Below are positions 50,629-58,145 of a DNA stretch of 58,458 nucleotides, one piece after another. The translations under genes were made by a program, and so were the position numbers. The stretch is taken from assembly GCA_045113695.1 (NCBI GenBank), contig JBGUJG010000039.1, positions 1 through 58,458 on the forward strand, written 5' to 3'. A model generated the notes under the pieces. The model saw only the letters and a list, made by a program, of their open reading frames with translations. It did no database searches and was not told where the DNA came from. This DNA is from UBA4246 sp045113695. Its GTDB lineage: Bacteria; Bacillota; Clostridia; Christensenellales; Aristaeellaceae. Position 1 is the stretch's first letter. Each line of letters opens with the position of its first letter.

Positions 50629-51531
50629 ATGGCAATGCACAGCAACTGGAATCCATGGCACGGCTGTATAAAGTGCAGCGAGGGCTGTCAGAACTGCTAC
50701 GTATATTATCTTGACAGGATGAGGGGCAAAAACGGCGCGGATGTCTATAAAACGAAGACGGGTTTCAGGTATCCGCTGTCTAAAGACAAAAACGGAAAAT
50801 ACAGGATACAGAGCGGTGAAATGATCAGCGTCTGCATGACCTCCGATTTCTTCCTGGAGGAGGCGGATGAATGGCGCGCTGAAGCATGGGAAATCATGCA
50901 CATCAGAAGCGACGTCGTTTTTCTGCTTCTGACCAAGAGACCCGAAAGAATACAGAACTGTCTGCCGGCAAACTGGGGAAACGGCTGGGATAATGTTTTT
51001 CTGAATGTGACCTGTGAGAATCAAAGCAGGGCAGATGAAAGAATTCCGCGGCTCCTGGAACTGCCGTTTCTGCATAAAGGCCTGCATTGCGCGCCGCTGC
51101 TGGGTCCTGTCAGCATCGGCAGATATCTTGACAGCGGTCAGATTGAACAGGTTGCCTGCGGAGGGGAAAACTACGGAGGATCCAGGCCGTGTGATTTTGA
51201 ATGGGTGAAAGCGCTGAGGGAAGAGTGTTTATCGCGGAATGTCACATTTTGTTTTATGGAGACCGGAACAAACTTTATCAAGGACGGAAGGACGTACAGA
51301 ATAAGCAGTAAGCAGCTTCAGAACGCTCAGGCAGCCTGTTCCGGTATGACTTTTCAGGGCAAACCGATCCACTTTGAACTCAAAGACAGCTCCGGCTGCC
51401 CGATCCGGGCGGAGGAGCTTTATGTGCCTCATTTTGCTGAAAAGTGTGATCAATGTTCGTTTAAGATCCTTTGCAACGGATGCTTTAACTGCGGCGGATG
51501 CGAAGGCTGGTCATCATCGGCAGGCCGGTAA
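50629..51531 (+). CDS. DUF5131 (phage Gp37/Gp68-like) protein
   Basis: 300 aa. The N-terminus SNWNPWHGCIKCSEGCQNCY carries Cys13, Cys16, Cys20 and Cys23, close to the radical-SAM-like W-N-P-x-x-G-C..GC-x2-CY motif of Gp37/Gp68. Other family signatures are MTSDFF, FLLLTKRPERI, PLLGPVSIGRYL and QVACGGENYGGSRPCDFEWV. Function is unknown, although relatives occur in phages and next to three-Cys-motif genes. The C-terminus has a second Cys cluster (CDQCSFKILCNGCFNCGGC) that could hold another metal centre. GGAGG lies before ATG 50629. Confidence 0.85.
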   Translation: MAMHSNWNPWHGCIKCSEGCQNCYVYYLDRMRGKNGADVYKTKTGFRYPLSKDKNGKYRIQSGEMISVCMTSDFFLEEADEWRAEAWEIMHIRSDVVFLLLTKRPERIQNCLPANWGNGWDNVFLNVTCENQSRADERIPRLLELPFLHKGLHCAPLLGPVSIGRYLDSGQIEQVACGGENYGGSRPCDFEWVKALREECLSRNVTFCFMETGTNFIKDGRTYRISSKQLQNAQAACSGMTFQGKPIHFELKDSSGCPIRAEELYVPHFAEKCDQCSFKILCNGCFNCGGCEGWSSSAGR

Positions 51532-51715
51532 AAAGACCGTTTGCCCGGATCCTGCTGATTCTGAAACCCGGAAGTGATTCTTCCTGTTAATTCGTTTGCC
51601 GCTTTGAACCTGACGGAGCGGTCAATCAGAATCCGGTCAGAACTTTGTAACGAAATCCGTTTTCAGATGTCCAATTCTCAGTTTATATGGAAATAATAAG
51701 AAAAAGGTGAAAACA

Positions 51716-51923
51716 ATGTTTTGCAGAATCGATTCACTTTATATATGTGTGGACGATATGGTGCCTTCCGAGTTTACATTTTGATACGTTCGAAAAGATG
51801 AAGGAAAAACTTGAGGGTAAAGAAATATGTTTTCCGTTGACGCAGATTGGCAAGAATTGGGCTGCGGAATTTGTTGATTCAGAGGGCAATCATATAGAAG
51901 TGTATACCGCAGTTACACAATGA
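51716..51923 (+). pseudogene. VOC/glyoxalase-superfamily gene remnant
   Basis: ATG 51716 reads MFCRIDSLYICVDDM, the usual start of a VOC protein, then stops at once. The far end appears in another frame: KEICFPLTQIGKNWAAEFVD and SEGNHIEVYTAVTQ, the family's last strands. About 60 central residues are missing, so there was an internal deletion with a frameshift. Its stop overlaps the ATG of the next gene. Confidence 0.75.
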
Positions 51924-52387
51924 TTCTTGATCTGGCGGTAAATAAATCCCGGGATTTGAGGACGGATGATATGAAGTGTGAACTATTGGCAGAGCATAAT
52001 CTTGCGCTGATGCCTGCCTTTATTGATGATGAGAATACGAAATACGATGAGGCCATGCTGAAGGCGTTTTTGCATGAAAAAAACGCCTATGGTTATATTG
52101 CTGCAGACAACGGAAAAGCAATCGGATTTGCATACGGTTATGTTCTGAATGAGCCAAACGGGCAAAAAGTATACTATCTTCACGCAATTGACATTATGGA
52201 AGAATGGCAGAATCAAGGTTACGGAACGGAACTTGTCCGGTTTATTCACGAGCATTCGAAAACCTTGGGCTGCCGCAAAATGTTTCTGCTTACTGATAAA
52301 CACAATGCTTCTGCCTGCAGGTGTTACGAGAAAGCAGGAGGAATCTGTAATGCCGCTTCCGATGATATCGTGTTTGCATTCAAGTGA
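51920..52387 (+). CDS. GNAT acetyltransferase, AAC(3)-I-like
   Basis: 155 aa. GNAT core: IAADNGKAIGFAYGYVLNEP, the acetyl-CoA site EEWQNQGYGTELVRFIHEHS (Q-x-x-G-x-G), and HNASACRCYEKAGG. The spacing and LHAIDIMEEWQNQGYG recall AAC(3)-I aminoglycoside acetyltransferases, but the similarity is general and the substrate open. ATG 51920 overlaps the dead VOC gene's stop and has only a weak ribosome binding site; the family-like part starts at about residue 14, so a shorter protein from ATG 51971 is possible. Confidence 0.8.
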   Translation: MILDLAVNKSRDLRTDDMKCELLAEHNLALMPAFIDDENTKYDEAMLKAFLHEKNAYGYIAADNGKAIGFAYGYVLNEPNGQKVYYLHAIDIMEEWQNQGYGTELVRFIHEHSKTLGCRKMFLLTDKHNASACRCYEKAGGICNAASDDIVFAFK

Positions 52388-52430
52388 TGCGCGTTTATCC
52401 CGCCAAATTCCAGTTGTCATGATAATTCAG

Positions 52431-52468
52431 AAGGGGATTCCGCAGAACGAAGCCTGCAGCATCCCCTT
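52431..52468 (+). terminator. Bidirectional terminator
   Basis: AAGGGGAT-TC-CGCAG with CTGCAG-CATCCCCTT between convergent genes, same design as 49389-49429. Confidence 0.7.
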
Positions 52469-52489
52469 ACATTTATAGGACAGTATCAT

Positions 52490-52729
52490 TTATTTCGATG
52501 TCAGCGTGTAGTAGGTGGCGTACGCGGCGCCGCCGATGATCGCTCCGCCGAGGGCCATCCAGCCGATCGGACCGGTCGCCAGGCCGAGACAAATCCCGAG
52601 CACGCCGCCCGACGCTCCCCCGACGATGCCGCCGGCGCCGGCCGCCGCCGCGGTCTGGATCGGATCCGCGCCGCCGTTCACCATTTCCAGTTCATTCAGA
52701 CTCAGTTCCATCGCTTTCGTATTCATCAT
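52490..52729 (-). CDS. GG-leader peptide precursor 4, glycine-zipper core
   Basis: 79 aa. Leader MMNTKAMELSLNELEMVNGG, cut after residue 20. Core ADPIQTAAAAGAGGIVGGAS, then GGVLGICLGLATGPIGWM and ALGGAIIGGAAYATYYTL: a G-x3-G-rich membrane helix pair with one Cys. AAGGAGACAGAC precedes the ATG. It is the second gene of a two-peptide operon with precursor 5, 39 bases apart, which is the arrangement of two-component class IIb bacteriocins. No immunity protein or exporter follows. Confidence 0.82.
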   Translation of the reverse strand: MMNTKAMELSLNELEMVNGGADPIQTAAAAGAGGIVGGASGGVLGICLGLATGPIGWMALGGAIIGGAAYATYYTLTSK

Positions 52730-52768
52730 GTCTGTCTCCTTTTCGTTTGTGTTGTTTTCCGTTCAGTA

Positions 52769-52921
52769 TTATTTCTTCTTGTCGGGTATCACGGCGATGA
52801 TGACCCCGCCCAGTGCGAGCGTGCCGAGGCCCAGAAGAATCGGCAGGATCCCGCCGCTGGCCTGTTCCATTTCACTGATGTTCAGTTCGTTCATGCTGTT
52901 CTCTTTCATATTGTTATCCAT
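52769..52921 (-). CDS. GG-leader peptide precursor 5, short hydrophobic core
   Basis: 50 aa. Leader MNELNISEMEQASGG preceded by MDNNMKENS, cut after residue 24. The core ILPILLGLGTLALGGVIIAV plus IPDKKK is a single membrane helix with a cationic end. ATG 52921 has AAGGAGGAAATAAAC before it; codons further up lie in the leader RNA. First gene of the operon with precursor 4, under shared promoter copy 4. Confidence 0.8.
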   Translation of the reverse strand: MDNNMKENSMNELNISEMEQASGGILPILLGLGTLALGGVIIAVIPDKKK

Positions 52922-52990
52922 GTTTATTTCCTCCTTCGCTTTCGCGCTGCTTTCTGTTTTGTTTCGGAGCGTTTTTGCTCCGGTCATGAA

Positions 52991-53020
52991 TATATACGCA
53001 GGGACTGAACCCGGCGGCAG
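52991..53020 (-). promoter_or_regulatory. Shared peptide-regulon promoter, copy 4
   Basis: Minus strand: CTGCCG (53020-53015), 18 bases ending GCG, TATATA (52996-52991). Then hairpin CGGAGC/GCTCCG (52982-52965), AAAACAGAAA (52960-52951) and AAGGAGG. Confidence 0.65.
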
Positions 53021-53250
53021 TTATTCCGGGACAAAAAGTTCACATTCCGGCCATTGCATCTTTTTATACGGATGGAAGGAGAGAGATCCTTGACAGGTCA
53101 GTAAAATCAAGTTATCATTTTCCTGATTCCGAAAATGGGCTGAACGGATGTCCGCTGTGTGTGATGAGGGCGGATCCGGACAAAGGCTGATACATAAAAG
53201 AACCGGCACACGAGCTTAAAACGCGGCATTTCTTCAGAATGGAGGAGTTT

Positions 53251-54411
53251 ATGATGATTACCAAACTGGTCAACTGTCACGTCTGGCGGGACGGCGTTTT
53301 TGCGGATGAACCGCTGTATATGGAAAACGGCCGGATCGCTGCGGCGCCGGCGGACCACGTGCCTGTTCAGCCCGTGGATATGGGCGGGGCGTACCTGCTG
53401 CCCGGGCTGATCGACATCCATACTCACGGCTGCTTCGGGGTGGATGTGAACGCCGCGGACCGGGCGGGGTATGAAAAGATATCCCGCTTCGCCGCCTCCC
53501 AGGGGACGGCGGGCTTCCTGTGCAGCATCCTGACGGACACGGTGGAGCAGACGGAACAGTGCATCCGGATCGCCGTGGACGCCATCGAGCATCCCCTGCC
53601 CGGGGCCCGGCTGCTGGGCATCCACCTGGAAGGGCCGTTCCTGTCCCCGGCCTACAAGGGAGCCATGCCGGAACACCTGCTGCGGCAGGGGGACGCCGCC
53701 CTGTTCCGCCGCTATCAGGAGCTGGCGGGGGGCCATGTCCTGTACATGACCTGCGCGCCGGAGGTGCCGGGCGTCCTGCCGATGATCCGGGAAATCGCGG
53801 ATGAGGTCACCATCGCCATCGGCCACAGCGCGGCGACTTATGACGAAGCCTGCGCGGCGATCAGCGCCGGGGCGAAGGCGGCCACCCACACCTTCAACGC
53901 CATGCGCCCGCTCCACCACCACGAGCCGGGCATCCTCGGGGCCGTGCTGGAAAGCGATATTTACTGCGAAGCCATCACCGACGGCCTCCACCTGAACCCG
54001 GCCACCCTCCGCCTCCTGCTGAAATGCAAGGGCTGGGACCGGGTGGTCGCCATTACGGACAGCATCATGGCGGCCGGCCTGCCGGACGGCCAGTATAAGC
54101 TGGGCGTCAACGACGTGACGGTCAGAAACGGCGACGCCCGCCTGACCCACGGCGACGCCCGCGCGGGCAGCACCCTGACCCAGGCCAGGTCCCTCAAAAA
54201 CCTGATGGCTTTCACCGGCCGGCCGCTGGAAAAGATTGCCGGCCTGCTGACCAAAAACCCGGCCGCCCTCCTGGGTCTTGCCGGCCAGGGGACCCTTGCG
54301 CCCGGCAGCTTTGCCGACATCACCGCGGTGACCCGGGAAGGGGACATCCTGTCCACCGTCGTCCGGGGAGAGACGGTTTATACAAAAAAGGAGCTCTTCA
54401 CAGAAAATTAG
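53251..54411 (+). CDS. nagA: N-acetylglucosamine-6-phosphate deacetylase
   Basis: Removes acetate from GlcNAc-6-phosphate, feeding amino-sugar catabolism and cell-wall recycling. Family motifs: LPGLIDIHTHGCFGVDV (metal His pair), GIHLEGPFLSPAYKGA (metal Glu), IAIGHSAATYDEA, ATHTFNAMRPLHHHEPG and VAITDSIMAAG (catalytic Asp). 386 aa, the normal length. GGAGGAG at 53241-53247 fits either ATG 53251 or ATG 53254. nagB is not adjacent. It converges on the DUF2828 gene. Confidence 0.95.
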   Translation: MMITKLVNCHVWRDGVFADEPLYMENGRIAAAPADHVPVQPVDMGGAYLLPGLIDIHTHGCFGVDVNAADRAGYEKISRFAASQGTAGFLCSILTDTVEQTEQCIRIAVDAIEHPLPGARLLGIHLEGPFLSPAYKGAMPEHLLRQGDAALFRRYQELAGGHVLYMTCAPEVPGVLPMIREIADEVTIAIGHSAATYDEACAAISAGAKAATHTFNAMRPLHHHEPGILGAVLESDIYCEAITDGLHLNPATLRLLLKCKGWDRVVAITDSIMAAGLPDGQYKLGVNDVTVRNGDARLTHGDARAGSTLTQARSLKNLMAFTGRPLEKIAGLLTKNPAALLGLAGQGTLAPGSFADITAVTREGDILSTVVRGETVYTKKELFTEN

Positions 54412-54499
54412 GGACGATATCTCTTGCCGTGGAGCAAGAATTCCCGAGCTGATGGTATACACTTTTCCTGTATCTGATTTTTCATCAACATGAACCAAT

Positions 54500-54531
54500 A
54501 AAAAAAGACCTCCCCGGTCACGGGAAGTCTG
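54500..54531 (-). terminator. Terminator of the DUF2828 gene
   Basis: Minus strand GACTTCCC, loop GTGACC, GGGGAGGTC, then TTTTTTT. Confidence 0.85.
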
Positions 54532-54546
54532 GTCGGCAGGGAATGG

Positions 54547-56046
54547 TTACGCGTGGATCATGCGGTAGCGTTCCGCGTTCAGCACCCGCAGCATGTGGTC
54601 CATGGGGGTGATGTTGCCGTCAAACTTTTCTTTGAGCGCGTGGGTAGCCGCGCCGCTCTGCAGGGCGGTGCCGCGGGTGCGGGCGGTCACGGGGGTCTGC
54701 ATCTGCCAGGCGTTCACGTTGTGGAACACCACGGCGGGCATCCGGTAGCCGCAGGCTTCAAACTTCGCCTTGCAGGCCTCGTATACGGTTCTGCCGGGGT
54801 CCCGCACGGCCTGGTTGAACTCCATGTCGGAGAAGATATAGAGCACGGAGGGCATTTCTTCCTGGCGGGCGTTTGCCTGGACCGCCGTGCGCAGGATCAG
54901 GTCAAAGACGCCTTCCAGGTTGGTGCTGCCGCCCCAGGGCAGGGTGCCGATCCAGCGGAGCCTGTCCCGCAGGGTTTTGCCTTTGATTTCCGCCAGGTGG
55001 GGCGTGCTTTCAAAGGTGATCAGGTGGTTGTGGAACACGCCTTCGCAGCGTTCCGCGCAGTACAGGCCCATGGCCTGGGAGATCAGCGCGGGCTTGAGGG
55101 CGCCGGGCGACCAGTACATGGAGCCGGAGGTGTCCACCACGCTGACGGCGTTGGCGGAGCCGATTTCTCCGGGCAGATGGTTCCACAGCTGCTCGAGCGC
55201 CGCCATGCCCCTGGGATCCGTGACGGACCAGGAACAGTCGGCAAAGAAAGGCCGGAGAACCTCGTAGGGGAACAGCGTTTCCGTGTGGATCTGCCGGATC
55301 CCTTTTCTGACGTCGTTCAGGAACCGGTTGAAACGGGCGCCGTCCTGTTTATGAAAGGCGCAGCGGTATTTGAGCATGGCCTGGGCGGGCACGGCTTCAT
55401 AGTGGATCTTTTCCGGGCGCCTTTGGGTCAGGTTCCGCTCCGCCAGGCCGATCCGGGCCCGCAGGGCGGTCAGCGCGGAGCGGTATTCGCGTCCGTCCAT
55501 GCCCAGGGCGGCGATCAGGCGCCGGGCCTTCGCGCGGGTTTTCGGGCTGGACGTATTATCGGAGGGCAGCCATTTGGCCAGCAGGGAGATATGGGCGTTT
55601 TCTTCGCCCTGTTCCCGGCGGCGGAGGGCGGCAAGGTCTTCCGCCAGCTGCTTTTTGATTTCCTGAACCGCTTCTTCCTGGGCGGGGGTGCCCAGCAGGC
55701 AGAGCAGGTCGTCCCAGCGGCCGAATTCAGCGATATACGGGACATTCTTTTTCGCGGTTTCGGGCCAGGCGAATGCCACGTGGCGCAGCAGGGTGCGGAA
55801 CAGGGTGCGTTCGCCCATGCCGCCGCGGATGTCGCGCAGGTGGAACAGCAGCTTTGCCGCCAGCTCCGGGGTTTCGATGTACGCCCGGTCGAACAGGCTG
55901 ATCTGGTCGCGGCGGCTCCGATAGCGCATGCCGCCGGCCACGGCGAAAAAGTCCAGGCAGGCGTCGCCGGTGCCGCGGTGGGTCAGGGCTCCGTTCAGCG
56001 TTCTGGTATAGTTCGCTTCTTTTTTCATGGTGTCAAGATAGCTCAT
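54547..56046 (-). CDS. DUF2828 family protein (TROVE/Ro60-like with vWA domain)
   Basis: 499 aa. N-terminal helical-repeat region with DUF2828 landmarks (TLNGALTHRGTGDACLDFF, LLFHLRDIRGGMGERTLFR, IAEFGRWDDLLCLLG) and a C-terminal von Willebrand A domain whose metal site is VSVVDTSGSM (D-x-S-x-S), then FESTPHLAEIKG and YIFSDMEFNQAV. The layout mirrors Ro60/Rsr, the ring-shaped protein that binds Y RNAs and misfolded RNAs, but DUF2828 itself has no established role. GAAAGGAGG before ATG 56046 fixes the start. Upstream lies 1.6 kb with no convincing gene and a duplicated hairpin-rich element. Confidence 0.85.
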   Translation of the reverse strand: MSYLDTMKKEANYTRTLNGALTHRGTGDACLDFFAVAGGMRYRSRRDQISLFDRAYIETPELAAKLLFHLRDIRGGMGERTLFRTLLRHVAFAWPETAKKNVPYIAEFGRWDDLLCLLGTPAQEEAVQEIKKQLAEDLAALRRREQGEENAHISLLAKWLPSDNTSSPKTRAKARRLIAALGMDGREYRSALTALRARIGLAERNLTQRRPEKIHYEAVPAQAMLKYRCAFHKQDGARFNRFLNDVRKGIRQIHTETLFPYEVLRPFFADCSWSVTDPRGMAALEQLWNHLPGEIGSANAVSVVDTSGSMYWSPGALKPALISQAMGLYCAERCEGVFHNHLITFESTPHLAEIKGKTLRDRLRWIGTLPWGGSTNLEGVFDLILRTAVQANARQEEMPSVLYIFSDMEFNQAVRDPGRTVYEACKAKFEACGYRMPAVVFHNVNAWQMQTPVTARTRGTALQSGAATHALKEKFDGNITPMDHMLRVLNAERYRMIHA

Positions 56047-56654
56047 CCGATTTCCTCCTTTCTTCATACTGACTGAACCCCTGCGTCTTGTGCATGGATG
56101 GGGCGCAGATCAGTATTCATGCTGGCGGCATTTCAGCCGCCGCGAGGGCCGGGAAACAGCCGTCCGGGGATACGCCGGGCCTCCCCGGGCATGGTTTCGC
56201 GGGGGCGTTCCCGCGGAACCTGAACCACCGCGCTTCCGGCGTTTTCGCCGTGTTCCGTAAAGCGGGGGCGGAACAGACTGCCCTGCCCGTGCGATGGGGT
56301 GGGGCCGGACGCCGCGGGGCGTTTCAGCGCCGCGTGCCGTTTGCCTGTCTCCGCGGGGGACCTTCCTCGTCCCCGTGTTCTGTCCTGACAGCTGTTTCCT
56401 TTCCCTCCCCGTTTCGGGTGTGCAGGAAGGTTTTGCCGGAGAATGTTCCGCGCCGGTTTGGTCCGCCGGAATCACGCAGTCCATGCCGCGTTTGCTTCCG
56501 CCGCCTTTCCCTCCGTTCCCGTTCCGTACCTTCGGGTCAGGCCATGGTCTGCGTTTTCCGCCGTTCCGCCGCGGCGTTTCCCACGCCGGTCGTGAAGGGC
56601 GCCTTGACGGACATCGGGCAAAAACCGGATCATTGAACAGACGCATCTGTGTGG
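56047..56654 (+). other. Non-coding GC-rich region upstream of the DUF2828 gene
   Basis: Open frames here have no ribosome binding site and no recognisable protein. The DNA has many short inverted repeats and T-rich clusters on the plus strand. It must contain the DUF2828 promoter. I could not align it to the duplicated element that follows. Confidence 0.45.
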
Positions 56655-57004
56655 ATCGTCAGTTTGAAAGCTTGTCAGCTAAAGCCCCATCGGTGACCGC
56701 GCCTCCTTCCGGAACGGTTCAGGGTCGTGGGGGAAACGGGTGTTTCACGGCCTGGAGCGGGTTCTGTTTTTCCAGCCTGGCTCCTGACTTGAAATTCCTT
56801 TCTCTGCTCTGACAAGCGCTGCTGTACGCGCCTTGATCCGGAGGGAATCCCTCCGTCCATCCGAAGCCGGTTCTCCGGCCGCTTCGTCATCAGGGAAGGG
56901 CTTCTTCCCTGCCTTTCGGTGAGAGAATACCACAGGTTTCCGGGCTTGTCATTCAACCTGCGGTTTGATTTCTTCCTTCCGGCGGGAGATGCCGCCGGAA
57001 GGAA
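56655..57004. ncRNA. Duplicated hairpin-rich element, copy 1 (candidate RNA)
   Basis: Aligns with 57238-57535 through ordered blocks: GGAACGGTTCA (56711), TCACGGCCTGGA (56745), TCTGACAAGCGCTGCTG (about 56807), GAAGCCGGTT (56863) and GGGCTTGTCATTCAACC (56942). It forms three stems: CGGAGGG/CCCTCCG (56839-56855), GAAGCCGG/CCGGCCGCTTC (56863-56885), AGGGAAG/CTTCCCT (56892-56910). A 13-base-pair stem TTCCTTCCGGCGG/CCGCCGGAAGGAA (56972-57004) closes it. The strand is undetermined. Both copies also end in a frame reading V-I-x-P-A-V then stop, so a coding origin is not excluded. Confidence 0.45.
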
Positions 57005-57237
57005 ACGTGGCAGAAAATGCGGTTCATGAGCCTGGGGTCCCGGAGCGTTTTTCCTCTGTTTGCGTCCTTCTCCGCTGCCGCCGGACGGTCCCATTCCGTT
57101 GATCCGTCCGGATCCGGCCAGAGGAATATGGATCCGGTTTCCCGGTTTTCATGGCCTGCACGCCGGCCGTGGCGGGCGCCATGCGCCATGCAGCTGAAGC
57201 AGACAGACGCGATGAAGAATCATCCATTGTTGAAGTC

Positions 57238-57535
57238 AGATCGTCGTTTGCTGTGAGCGCCTTCCATAGGAACGCCACCTCCCTGGTGGAACGGTTCACG
57301 ATGGGGGACGTGTGCCTCACGGCCTGGAAGCGGAAGAACATGGGCCTGCCGTTTCCTGGAACCCGTCTGACGCGCTGCTGTGTGCGCCTGATCTCCTGCC
57401 GACGGAACTGCATGGGCGAAGTCGGTTTTCTGCCGGACTTCTTCGGCCGGGGGACCCTTCCGGGTGTTCCCCCTGTCGATGGCTGTATCTTACCGCGGAA
57501 AAGCGGGTTTGTCATTAAACCGGCGGTTTAAAATG
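57238..57535. ncRNA. Duplicated hairpin-rich element, copy 2 (candidate RNA)
   Basis: Second copy, about 570 bases on, same block order: GGAACGGTTCA (57288), TCACGGCCTGGA (57317), TCTGACGCGCTGCTG (about 57367), GAAGTCGGTT (57418), GGGTTTGTCATTAAACC (57504). The two stems that can be compared differ in sequence but stay paired: GAAGTC..CGG with CCG..GACTTC (57418-57441) and GGGGGA/TCCCCC (57449-57473). The first stem of copy 1 has no clear counterpart. A consensus sigma-A promoter for the XRE gene follows at 57574. Confidence 0.45.
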
Positions 57536-57573
57536 AAAAGGTGCTGTTTTGCCTTTGTTTCCATGAAAAATGG

Positions 57574-57603
57574 TTGACAAATGCCCGTTTGATCCCTTAT
57601 AAT
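57574..57603 (+). promoter_or_regulatory. Promoter of the XRE regulator gene
   Basis: TTGACA (57574-57579), 18 bases, TATAAT (57598-57603), about 125 bases before the GTG start. Confidence 0.85.
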
Positions 57604-57728
57604 CACACCTGTTTCACCGCTTTCCATGAACCGTCTTGACCGGCAGAATGACGATCCCGTCATGCTGCCCGGAGTGTTTCCTTTTCCAGTGAGCCGAAGC
57701 GTGCCGACGTGACGGAGAGGATGGTTCG

Positions 57729-58145
57729 GTGTATACAGAGACGACGTTTCCGGTGATTGACCTGGCCGGCACCGGCCGCAGCATCGAGCTGCACCGGCGG
57801 CAGGCCGGGCTGACCGTGCGGGACCTGCAGACCTATTTCGGGTTTGAGTACCCGCAGGCCATTTACAAGTGGCAGCACGGCGAGTGCCTGCCCACGGTGG
57901 ACAACCTGCTGGCCCTGGCCCGGCTGCTGCGGGTGCCCATGGAAGACCTCCTGGTCTATGAAGACCGGGAGGTCCGGCATTTTTGGGTTCTTCGCGCCCG
58001 GAAAATTGTCCAGTGGACAGTTTTCACCGAGCAACGGGCCGGCAGGCCCTGGGGGAACTCATCCGGCCCTGCGGGCCGCCTTCCCCAGAGGGGAAGGCCG
58101 GGGTGGGAGGCAAATCTGTTTGAGAATCCTGCCGGAAAAGCCTGA
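57729..58145 (+). CDS. XRE-family (Cro/CI) regulator with repeat-derived C-terminus
   Basis: 138 aa. Residues about 16-75 are a standard helix-turn-helix: SIELHRRQAGLTVRDLQTYF, GFEYPQAIYKWQHGECLPTV, DNLLALARLLRVPMEDLLVY. From residue 91 on the protein is encoded by repeat R4 (58001 onward: KIVQWTVFTEQRAGRPWGNS and so on), giving a low-complexity Gly/Arg/Pro tail. The gene probably once ended near residue 90-95 and was extended by repeat insertion. GTG start at 57729 after GGAGAGGA; consensus promoter upstream. Its target is unknown. Confidence 0.8.
   Translation: MYTETTFPVIDLAGTGRSIELHRRQAGLTVRDLQTYFGFEYPQAIYKWQHGECLPTVDNLLALARLLRVPMEDLLVYEDREVRHFWVLRARKIVQWTVFTEQRAGRPWGNSSGPAGRLPQRGRPGWEANLFENPAGKA
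58001..58110 (+). repeat. Dispersed repeat R4, copy 2, with GC-rich extension
   Basis: GAAAATTGTCCAGTGGACAG, then TTTTCACCGAGCAACGGGCC and GGCAGGCCCT match 35629-35681. Here it continues with CTCATCCGGCCCTGCGGGCC and CCTTCCCCAGAGGGGAAGG, two further hairpins. Confidence 0.75.

Noticed and set aside
56088..56636. Plus-strand coding gene in the region upstream of the DUF2828 gene
   Set aside because: No ribosome binding site, no domain, Phe/Arg/Pro-rich composition in several overlapping frames; treated as non-coding.
57024..57531. Protein genes over copy 2 of the duplicated element, on either strand
   Set aside because: Open frames exist on both strands but the corresponding frames in copy 1 are broken by stops and shifts; only the last few residues agree.
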